Below, in pieces: positions 57,530 through 64,000 of a stretch of DNA of 64,000 nucleotides. Numbering within the stretch: position 1 is the first letter of the stretch; each line of letters begins with the position of its first letter. A program made the translations under genes and the position numbers. The notes below the pieces were generated by a model. It was not told where the DNA came from and did not search any database. It saw only the letters and a program-made list of their open reading frames with translations. Location: the NCBI GenBank assembly GCA_030848545.1, contig JAVDCA010000001.1, positions 434,001 to 498,000 on the forward strand. The letters are read 5' to 3'. Source of the stretch: Astrobacterium formosum. GTDB taxonomy: Bacteria > Pseudomonadota > Alphaproteobacteria > Rhizobiales > Xanthobacteraceae.

Positions 57530-59134
57530 TCACTGCTCCTGTTCCAGGCGGGAACGACCCCTCAGCGCGGTGATCGTGCTTTGGGCGATCATGCGCATGA
57601 GGCTGATTTCGGCGACATCCCGTCCGTCGACGAGCGCCTTGGCGATGATCGCGAGTTCGCGCCAGCACAATGGTGCGGTGGCCGGCGCCTCGCGCATCCA
57701 CAGAGCCGTGCGCACGAACAGGTCGGCCCAATATCGCCGGCGTCGGCTGATGACGGTCTGGAGAAGGTATTCGGCGAGCTTGGCGCGGCCGCGACCGCGC
57801 GGTCTCGCTGCCACCATTCGGGTGACGTCCTCGCCGTCTTCGAACCACGATTGCGTGATGTCGAGGCCGGCCAGCGCGTCGCTGTCCGCGAGGACCGCCG
57901 CCACCGCGGCAGGCTTGAGTTGCGCCGCCGGAATCGCGGCCAGGAGCGATCTCAACGCCTCCTCGTCATCCACGCGCGCCGGCTGCCAATCGGCGCCGCC
58001 GATGACCTCTGCGACCTGAAGCAATCCGAACGGCGGCACTTCTCCCTCGTCGAGCCCGAGCGCCATCGCGTGCGAGACGGTCCGATCGAGATAGGCGCGG
58101 GAAACGACGAGCATGGGAGCATCGGCGCCGGCCTCGGCGAGGGATGTCGCGATCCGGCGTGAAGACTCCGGCTCGCCGCTCCAGGCGTCCGCGACGCCGG
58201 CCTTGGTCAGAATGGACGACATGCGTTTCTTGCGCCCGGCGGGCGAAATCAGCAGGAAACCTTGGGCTGCGGAACCGTCGATCGCCGAGGCGATGATGTT
58301 TTCGACGCCGGCCTCATCCCAGGGTGCGCATGCGATCCCGGCCTTCCGCGCCTTGCGAACGATGGCGTCGACCGCCTCGCGCTCGCCCGGCGGCCGCCAG
58401 TTGCGCATCGCGATCAGCCGCCGCATGTCCGTGGGCGTTAGTGCGCCGGCTGCGTTGGCGAGCGCGGCCGCGGCGGCCCGGCGGACCTGCGGGCCGGGAT
58501 CGAGCAGGAACAGGACGGTCGCCGCCAACCCTTCCGGCCCGCCGGACGGCAGGCCGGCGATCAGCGAGGCGCGCGCCTCCTCCGGCAGGGTATGCCCGAA
58601 CTCGCTCAGCGCGCCGGTCACCAGAAACGGATCGCCGCCGCAGGTTTCGAAGATTTCACGAAAGATGAGGCCGACATCGGTGGGCAGCGCCTCATCGTCC
58701 GAGTCGGGCATCTGTCCCATGACGGCTTGCGACAATTCCGGGATGACAGCAATGCCCGCCTGGTGCAGCGCACCTCCCACATAGGTGAGCACGTGCGGGT
58801 CGATTTCGTCCATCCGTGCGCGCCGGGCGAGTTCGGCCTGAAACGCGGCGACGAGTTCGGTGGCGTCCGCATAGGCGCGGTCGATGCGGAACCGCAGGCG
58901 TTCGAGGAGGGCCTGCAGGATGAACAAGTATCCGAACCCCAAAGGGGCATCCTGGCCGGCCGGACCAAGGTGGCGTGCCACGCCTTCGAGGGCGGTGTAG
59001 ATTTCGAGCGGGTTTGTTTCCAGATACTCATCCAAGGCGGGCGTGAGCACCGGAGGGCGGCCGGCGCCGATCGCGGCGGCGATCGCTTTGGCATGACGAT
59101 CGGTGGGGTTGGAGACGCGAGGTTTTTTGGTCAT
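57530..59134 (-). CDS. Helical-repeat protein of unknown function (534 residues)
   Basis: I do not recognise a family. The protein is Ala/Leu-rich with repeating amphipathic helices (LIAGLPSGGPEGLAATVLFLLDPGPQVRRAAAAALANAAG resembles HEAT-like repeats). It has no signal peptide or membrane segment, so it is probably a cytosolic scaffold. A central part (GLDEGEVPPFGLLQVAEVIGGADW) and a C-terminal helical bundle are not assignable. It is convergent with the btuF-like gene and divergent from the DUF2293-type gene. Confidence 0.75.
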   Translation of the reverse strand: MTKKPRVSNPTDRHAKAIAAAIGAGRPPVLTPALDEYLETNPLEIYTALEGVARHLGPAGQDAPLGFGYLFILQALLERLRFRIDRAYADATELVAAFQAELARRARMDEIDPHVLTYVGGALHQAGIAVIPELSQAVMGQMPDSDDEALPTDVGLIFREIFETCGGDPFLVTGALSEFGHTLPEEARASLIAGLPSGGPEGLAATVLFLLDPGPQVRRAAAAALANAAGALTPTDMRRLIAMRNWRPPGEREAVDAIVRKARKAGIACAPWDEAGVENIIASAIDGSAAQGFLLISPAGRKKRMSSILTKAGVADAWSGEPESSRRIATSLAEAGADAPMLVVSRAYLDRTVSHAMALGLDEGEVPPFGLLQVAEVIGGADWQPARVDDEEALRSLLAAIPAAQLKPAAVAAVLADSDALAGLDITQSWFEDGEDVTRMVAARPRGRGRAKLAEYLLQTVISRRRRYWADLFVRTALWMREAPATAPLCWRELAIIAKALVDGRDVAEISLMRMIAQSTITALRGRSRLEQEQ

Positions 59135-59426
59135 CGGGTGCAGGTACTACGGGAGAAAGGCGGCTCTATCGGGCATGCCGCATCGTGTCGGCCAAAAGTC
59201 ATGATCCAGGACCGTGCCTCGCTTGTCGAGCGGAAGGGCGTCAGGAATTCCCGTCCTTGCAAGACCGTTTGCGCGGTCCGGCTTTCGATCGGGATTGGCC
59301 GATGCGCTCACCATGAAAGAGGGTGACATCGCGACGGCGAATCGCGACAATTCCGGCGCACCCGAGGGCTGGTTCGCCGACGAATGGTCTCCGCACGGAG
59401 CCGCAACCGGCGCGAGCGGTGACGCC

Positions 59427-60140
59427 ATGCATCCGCACAATCAAAAGAAGCTTGCCGACCGCGTGACCAGGGCCGCCGAGGCGGCGCTCGCGGCGCAGAA
59501 ATTCGTGAGCCCCATCGATGTTCTGCTCGGTATCGGCTGGCTCGATCCCAGTGGGCTCAAGCGCTGGCGGCAGGGAAAAGTCGGCAGCCTGGAAGAGATC
59601 GTGCGGAGCAATCTGCCGCGCATCTCCGAGGCCATGAGGCTGTTGCGGTCATGGGCCGGCGCCAGGGGATTGGTCCCGAGCGAGACTGTCTATGTGGCAA
59701 AAACGCCGTCGCGAAAAACGCTGCGTTTCAGCCGCAGCGGCGACCCGACCATCGAGAGACTGTATCGCACGCACTGGATTTCGGGCGAGCTTTCCGAAAA
59801 GAAGCGGGAGCGCCTTGCCGAAAAGGCGAGCCGTGCGCCCGAACTGGTGGTGATCCAGCCGCAGAAAGACGCGTGGACATGCCAGAAGTGCGGCGGCACC
59901 GGCGATCTTCTCATGATGGAAGACGACGGCCCGACCTGCCTGCGGTGCGCGGGCATCGACGATCTCGAATTCCTGCCGGCCGGAGATGCGTCGGCGACGC
60001 GCCGCGCCAAGGCGAAAAGCACGCGGCACGCTGTGGTGGTGCGCTTCAGCCGAAGCCGGGGCCGTTATGAACGCCAGGGCCTGCTGGTCGAGCCGGAGGC
60101 ACTGGCGGAGGTTCGGTGCGAGGACGAAGCAGAGACGTAG
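59427..60140 (+). CDS. DUF2293-type protein with zinc ribbon, unknown function
   Basis: A 237-residue conserved protein. The start at 59427 (MHPHNQKKLADRV) matches how such proteins begin; upstream in-frame starts at 59313 and 59214 add low-complexity residues. A zinc-ribbon pattern is visible (CQKCGGTGDLL...CLRCAG). The C-terminal region RRAKAKSTRHAVVVRFSRSR with YERQGLLVE fits the DUF2293 domain. It is soluble and probably a nucleic-acid or protein-interacting factor; that is inference. It is divergent from the helical-repeat gene. Confidence 0.75.
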   Translation: MHPHNQKKLADRVTRAAEAALAAQKFVSPIDVLLGIGWLDPSGLKRWRQGKVGSLEEIVRSNLPRISEAMRLLRSWAGARGLVPSETVYVAKTPSRKTLRFSRSGDPTIERLYRTHWISGELSEKKRERLAEKASRAPELVVIQPQKDAWTCQKCGGTGDLLMMEDDGPTCLRCAGIDDLEFLPAGDASATRRAKAKSTRHAVVVRFSRSRGRYERQGLLVEPEALAEVRCEDEAET

Positions 60141-60307
60141 TGCAAGTGAAGCGATTAGGACCCGTCTACGGGGCGCTTTCCCGTCTGACGAAAGAACTGA
60201 TGCGCCTGCGATAGCGGCGGCGTGCCAGCGCTTCGATCAGCACTTATGACCGCCGACGCCGCAATTCGAGCCTTGACGGCTCGCCCCCATCGATTAAAGA
60301 TGAACCC

Positions 60308-60328
60308 GATACCGCTTCATTTGGTATC
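60308..60328. promoter_or_regulatory. Inverted repeat before the glycosyltransferase genes
   Basis: GATACC and GGTATC flank 9 bases, about 105 bases before the first glycosyltransferase. The 293-base gap shows nothing else recognisable. Confidence 0.3.
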
Positions 60329-60433
60329 ATAACCCCGGGCAGAGGCCTCCCGTATCAAGCGCAAAACCTGTTCCGACAGCTGGTGCCCCGTCCGCATCCT
60401 TGCTGAGAATGCCACCTGGGATTGTCACCATTC

Positions 60434-61177
60434 ATGCCAGCGCCGCTCGTGACAGTCGCCGTTCCCTCTCTCAACCACGGGCAATTCCTCAACGATGCGC
60501 TGGTGTCGATCTTCGAGCAGGACCTGCCGGTCGAAGTATTCGTGGCCGACGGCGGATCCACTGACGAAACACGCGACGTGATCGCCCGCTGGGAAACCCG
60601 TCTCGCGGGCTGGCGCAGTCATCCCGACCGCGGCCAGGCCGCGGCAATCAACCAAGCGGTTGCATGCGGTAGCGCGCCTTACATCGCTTGGCTCAATAGC
60701 GACGACTGGCTCCTTTCTGGCGGCCTCGCTTCGTTGCTCGCCGCGCTAGCTGGCGCTCCGGACGTGCCGGTTGCCTATGGACGCGCCTGGACCCACCACG
60801 AGGACTCCGGTCGGCGCACGCCGGTGTGGGTTGAGCCTTTCGACGTTCGTCGCATGGCGCTTCGCTGCATCGTCTCGCAACCGGCGACGTTGATCCGCCG
60901 CTCCGCCTGGGAGTCGGTCGGCGGGCTCGACGAAAGCCTGCAGCTCGCCCTCGACTACGATCTCTGGTGGCGGCTTTATCGCACCTTCGGACGAATGGAA
61001 TTCGTCGACGCCTTCGTGGCGGTCAACCGCGACCACGATCAGACCAAGACCCGCCGCCAGCGTCGTCGCCACTATCGTGAGGCCATCGGCGTGGTCCGTG
61101 CCCACTACGGCCGCGTGCCGTTCAAATGGTGGCTGGCGCAGCCCTACGCGGTATGGTTTCGCGCACTCGTCCGCTGA
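60434..61177 (+). CDS. Family 2 glycosyltransferase
   Basis: A 247-residue cytosolic GT-A type transferase. It begins VTVAVPSLNHGQFLNDALVSI, with DGGSTDETRDVI binding the nucleotide sugar and WLNSDDWLL as the DxD-type metal site. The ATG at 60434 fits the family better than an upstream TTG. It is followed 10 bases on by a group 1 glycosyltransferase. The pair likely builds part of a surface polysaccharide. Confidence 0.9.
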   Translation: MPAPLVTVAVPSLNHGQFLNDALVSIFEQDLPVEVFVADGGSTDETRDVIARWETRLAGWRSHPDRGQAAAINQAVACGSAPYIAWLNSDDWLLSGGLASLLAALAGAPDVPVAYGRAWTHHEDSGRRTPVWVEPFDVRRMALRCIVSQPATLIRRSAWESVGGLDESLQLALDYDLWWRLYRTFGRMEFVDAFVAVNRDHDQTKTRRQRRRHYREAIGVVRAHYGRVPFKWWLAQPYAVWFRALVR

Positions 61178-61187
61178 TGTGGGCAGC

Positions 61188-62303
61188 ATGCGAATCCTCC
61201 ACTTTTTCAAGACCGCCTTGCCCGATTCTCGGGGCGGCATGGAGCAAGTGATCGACCAGCTCGCGCGCGGCGCCTCCCAGCGCGGCCACGCGGTCGATGT
61301 CCTCGCCCTCGGTGATACTTCGGCACCCGCGCGCGCCGAGCGGGACGGTTACGTTCTTCACCGCGTCCGTCGCGATTTCGAGATCGCCTCCACCGGCTTC
61401 TCGCTCCGGGCGTTCAGGCGCTTTCGCCAACTCGCCAAGTGCGCCGACGTGATCCACTACCATTTCCCCTGGCCGTTCGCCGATGTCGTCCACTTCGTAA
61501 CCCGTGCCGGCAAGCCGACGGTGCTCACTTATCATTCCGATGTCATTCGACAGAAGTGCCTCATGCACTTATACCGGCCGCTCAAGCGGCGGTTTCTCGC
61601 TTCGATGGACGCCATCGTTGCCACCTCGCCCAATTATCTTGCCTCCTCCGACGTGCTGCAACGCTTCGCCGACAAGGTGACGGTGATCCCCATCGGTATC
61701 GACAGGCAGACCTACGCCACGCCGAGTGCGACCACCCTCGACTTCTGGCGCGCGGAACTGCCGCCGCGTTTTCTCCTCTTCGTCGGCGTGCTGCGCTACT
61801 ACAAGGGTCTGCAGGTCCTCCTCGAAGCTGCAGCGGGCACCGGCATCCCGGTCGTGATCGTCGGCTCGGGCCCGATCGAGAGAGAAATCAAGGCCCAGGC
61901 AGCACGTCTCAACCTCGCCCACGTGCGTTTCCTTGGCTTCCTTTCCGAAGTCGACAAGGCGGCAGTGCTCGAACTCTGCTCTGTTGTGACGTTTCCCTCG
62001 CATCTTCGCTCGGAGGCATTCGGTATCTCTCTGCTCGAGGGAGCCATGTTCGGCAAGCCGATGATCTCGAGCCAGATCGGCACCGGCACCAGCTTCGTTA
62101 ATATCGACGGCGAAACAGGCATTGTGGTGCCGCCGAGCGATCCCGTAGCATTGCGTGCGGCGATGATCCGGCTGTGGAACGATCCCGAGCAAGCGGCGGC
62201 GATGGGGCGGCGTGCCGAGGCTCGCTACCGCGCACTGTTCACTCTCGAGCCGATGGTTCAAGCCTACCTCGACCTCTATGCACGCGTTGCCGCCCGTTCA
62301 TGA
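61188..62303 (+). CDS. Family 4 (group 1) glycosyltransferase
   Basis: A 371-residue GT-B transferase. The N-terminal lobe starts MRILHFFKTALPDSRGGMEQVIDQLARG, and the C-terminal lobe has LFVGVLRYYKGLQVLLEA and the donor-binding SEAFGISLLEGAMFGKPMI. It probably transfers mannose or a related sugar to a lipid-linked glycan. The last six bases overlap, tail to tail, the gene on the other strand. Confidence 0.93.
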   Translation: MRILHFFKTALPDSRGGMEQVIDQLARGASQRGHAVDVLALGDTSAPARAERDGYVLHRVRRDFEIASTGFSLRAFRRFRQLAKCADVIHYHFPWPFADVVHFVTRAGKPTVLTYHSDVIRQKCLMHLYRPLKRRFLASMDAIVATSPNYLASSDVLQRFADKVTVIPIGIDRQTYATPSATTLDFWRAELPPRFLLFVGVLRYYKGLQVLLEAAAGTGIPVVIVGSGPIEREIKAQAARLNLAHVRFLGFLSEVDKAAVLELCSVVTFPSHLRSEAFGISLLEGAMFGKPMISSQIGTGTSFVNIDGETGIVVPPSDPVALRAAMIRLWNDPEQAAAMGRRAEARYRALFTLEPMVQAYLDLYARVAARS

Positions 62304-63269
62304 GCGAAGACAGCGCGCCGCAACGTGGCGCGTCAGGAACGGCAGCACGGCGCGGCGGATCTCCGCGGGGGTAGGTACATGCCCGTGGATGCGAAGACGA
62401 ATGCGGTCCATCTCTGCAAGTCCAATGTGGCCGATCATCGCCGACGTCTTCTGTTGCGAGTGGACGCGGAACGCTCCGAGCGGACGCGGCAGGTGGGCGA
62501 AGTGCGCCCCGGCGTCGGCAAATCTCAGCAGCAGGTCCCAGTCCATCGCGAAGGCGAAGCTCTCGTCCACCATGCCGCCCACTGCGTCCCAAATCCTCCG
62601 CCGCCAGAACAGCGTCTCCTGCGGCACGTAGTCGACCCAGGTGAGCACCTTCGCGTCGTGGCCGGGTAGGATCCAGCGGCCGATCTCGCGGTCCTCGGTG
62701 TCGATGAGTACACGGTCGCCATAGATCACGTCGACCTCGGGGTGGCGGTTGAAGTGGTCGACCACTGCGTGGATCGCGCCGGGCAGCAGCAGGTCGTCGG
62801 AGTTCACCCACGCCATGATCTCGCCCGAGACACGTCGGAAGCCGAGATTGATCGCCTGCGTCTGGCCGCCATCCGGGGCCGAGGCCCAGGCGAGGCGGTT
62901 GCCGTAGCTCTCCAGCACCGCGATCGTCTCGTCGCGCGAACCGCCGTCCTGCAAGAAGTAATCGAGCGCAGGGTAACCTTGCCCGATGATGCTCTCGATG
63001 GTGCGGCCGATGAATTTGCCCTGGCCAAACGACGGCGTGACGATTGCAACGCGCGGAATCGCCGCGAGTGGCACGGCCGGCGGCGGTGGCAGCGCGAGCG
63101 GGCGCGGCGCATGGTGCTCAAGATAGCCGAGGCGGACCCCGACCGAGAAGGCGGTGAAGGCGGGGAAGGCGGCGCGTTGGCGAATGCGCCCAAGAGCGCG
63201 CGCGACCACGTTGCGCGTGACCGCAAGACCATGACGGGAGAGATTGCGAGCGATCGTGACAGGATGCAT
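62298..63269 (-). CDS. Family 2 glycosyltransferase
   Basis: A 323-residue GT2 enzyme with a ~70-residue Arg/Ala/Pro-rich N-terminal extension. The catalytic domain then opens VAIVTPSFGQGKFIGRTIESI, with QDGGSRDETIAVL and AWVNSDDLLLPG carrying the metal-binding Asp pair. Its ATG overlaps the stop of the preceding gene (TGATG), so the two minus-strand glycosyltransferases are coupled. Probable role in polysaccharide assembly. Confidence 0.9.
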   Translation of the reverse strand: MHPVTIARNLSRHGLAVTRNVVARALGRIRQRAAFPAFTAFSVGVRLGYLEHHAPRPLALPPPPAVPLAAIPRVAIVTPSFGQGKFIGRTIESIIGQGYPALDYFLQDGGSRDETIAVLESYGNRLAWASAPDGGQTQAINLGFRRVSGEIMAWVNSDDLLLPGAIHAVVDHFNRHPEVDVIYGDRVLIDTEDREIGRWILPGHDAKVLTWVDYVPQETLFWRRRIWDAVGGMVDESFAFAMDWDLLLRFADAGAHFAHLPRPLGAFRVHSQQKTSAMIGHIGLAEMDRIRLRIHGHVPTPAEIRRAVLPFLTRHVAARCLRS

Positions 63270-63949
63270 CAGCCACCGCCCTTGAGCCGCGCGCGCACCA
63301 GCTTGAGGTAGCCCGCACCGAGCATCTCGCGCGCGGTGAGCACGGTGTTGGTGCCGTGCACGCGGCGCAGCGCCACCACATCCTCGACCATCGGTAGCGC
63401 GAGGGCGCGGTCGCGCGCCCGCGCTGCCCAGTCGATGAATTCGCCACTCGGCAGGTCCTCGGCGAAGCCCCCAACGGAGGCAAACGTCTCGCGCGCGATC
63501 ATCAGGGTGCTGGCGTGATATCCGGGCGCAGGCGCAGGGTCGACGTTGAAGCGCGCCCGCATCTCATCCGGCAGCTCGGGGCTGACAAACGTTCGCAGCC
63601 AACCAAAGGCCCCACACGCGCCGGGTGACGCGGCGACGGCGGCGAACTGGCGTTCGAGCTTGTCGGGCAGCCACAGGTCGTCGGCGTCGAGGAAAGCGAT
63701 CCAGCGTCCAGAGGTCGCGGCAACTCCCGTGTTGCGGGCCGCGGCGATGCCGCCGTGGTCGCGCGCCACCAGCCGCACACCCGGAAACCCCCGCACCTGC
63801 TGCGCGGTATCGTCGGTCGAGCCGTCGTCGACGACGACGATTTCGCCGGCCGGCAGGGTCTGGGCGAACACGCTGCCGAGTGCGGCGCCGAGATAGTGCG
63901 CCGCGTTGAACGCGGGGATCACGACACTGACACGGTTTGAAGCCGTCAT
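63269..63949 (-). CDS. Family 2 glycosyltransferase
   Basis: A 226-residue GT2 enzyme: VSVVIPAFNAAHYLGAALGSV, VDDGSTDDTAQQV and IAFLDADDLWLPDKLE are the nucleotide-sugar and metal-binding motifs. I favour the ATG at 63949 (MTASNRVSVV); 63976 adds nine residues. The rest of the cluster probably continues to the right of the window. Confidence 0.9.
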   Translation of the reverse strand: MTASNRVSVVIPAFNAAHYLGAALGSVFAQTLPAGEIVVVDDGSTDDTAQQVRGFPGVRLVARDHGGIAAARNTGVAATSGRWIAFLDADDLWLPDKLERQFAAVAASPGACGAFGWLRTFVSPELPDEMRARFNVDPAPAPGYHASTLMIARETFASVGGFAEDLPSGEFIDWAARARDRALALPMVEDVVALRRVHGTNTVLTAREMLGAGYLKLVRARLKGGG

Positions 63950-64000
63950 GGCGTTTCCGGTCCGCGAAACGGCCAACCCTGGGCGATATCTACTTCGTGG

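Overview
This is a 64 kb stretch of high-GC chromosome, densely coded on both strands. It suggests a free-living alphaproteobacterium of the Hyphomicrobiales/Rhizobiales, in the range of Bradyrhizobiaceae or Xanthobacteraceae. That assignment is inferred from gene content (Sox-type sulfur oxidation, several tripartite tricarboxylate transporters, an RpoH-like promoter, a Kdp operon) and from dispersed palindromic repeats of the 'GTCATTCCGGGGC...' and 'CGTCATTGCGAG...' types. No rRNA, tRNA, CRISPR array, phage or insertion sequence was seen.

Layout. 1-2.4 kb: the end of a sulfur-oxidation cluster (SoxD-like cytochrome, small cytochrome c, FccB/SoxF flavoprotein). 2.6-5.9 kb: a tripartite tricarboxylate transporter operon (TctB-TctA-TctC) closed by a perfect hairpin. 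5.9-8.3 kb: a 61-residue orphan protein and htpG behind an RpoH-like promoter. 8.5-12.5 kb: two exported proteins of unknown function, the first carrying 27 exact hexapeptide units of the form SHxRxx. 12.9-16 kb: a second sulfur cluster (TusA-like carrier, YeeE/TsuA-type transporter, thioredoxin-reductase-like flavoprotein with a degenerate thioredoxin tail). 16-22.5 kb: a lytic transglycosylase, then an RND efflux pair with its TetR regulator. 22.7-34 kb: a carbon catabolic block with a DHDPS-family lyase, two FCD-type GntR regulators, an RraA-type aldolase, a CUT1 sugar ABC transporter, an aldo/keto reductase-like protein without its catalytic residues, an HpaI-type aldolase and a metal-dependent amidohydrolase. 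34.6-40.1 kb: a dipeptide-type ABC transporter. 40.1-48.3 kb: a complete kdp potassium operon on the minus strand, including two tiny membrane genes (kdpF and a 27-residue ORF). 48.7-54.2 kb: a second tripartite transporter with an FAD oxidoreductase and a divergent LysR regulator. 54.2-57.5 kb: a cobalamin riboswitch and a BtuCDF-type vitamin B12 uptake operon, with an antisense fragment resembling the end of CobC. 57.5-60.1 kb: two conserved proteins of unknown role. 60.4-64 kb: four glycosyltransferases at the edge of a surface polysaccharide locus.

Together the genes describe a nutritional generalist. It oxidises reduced sulfur, imports carboxylates, sugars, peptides, cobalamin and potassium through dedicated transporters, and controls these with local one- and two-component regulators and a riboswitch. 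The least explained elements are the His-hexapeptide exported protein with its partner, the modified thioredoxin-reductase fusion, and the aldo/keto reductase-like protein lacking its active site.
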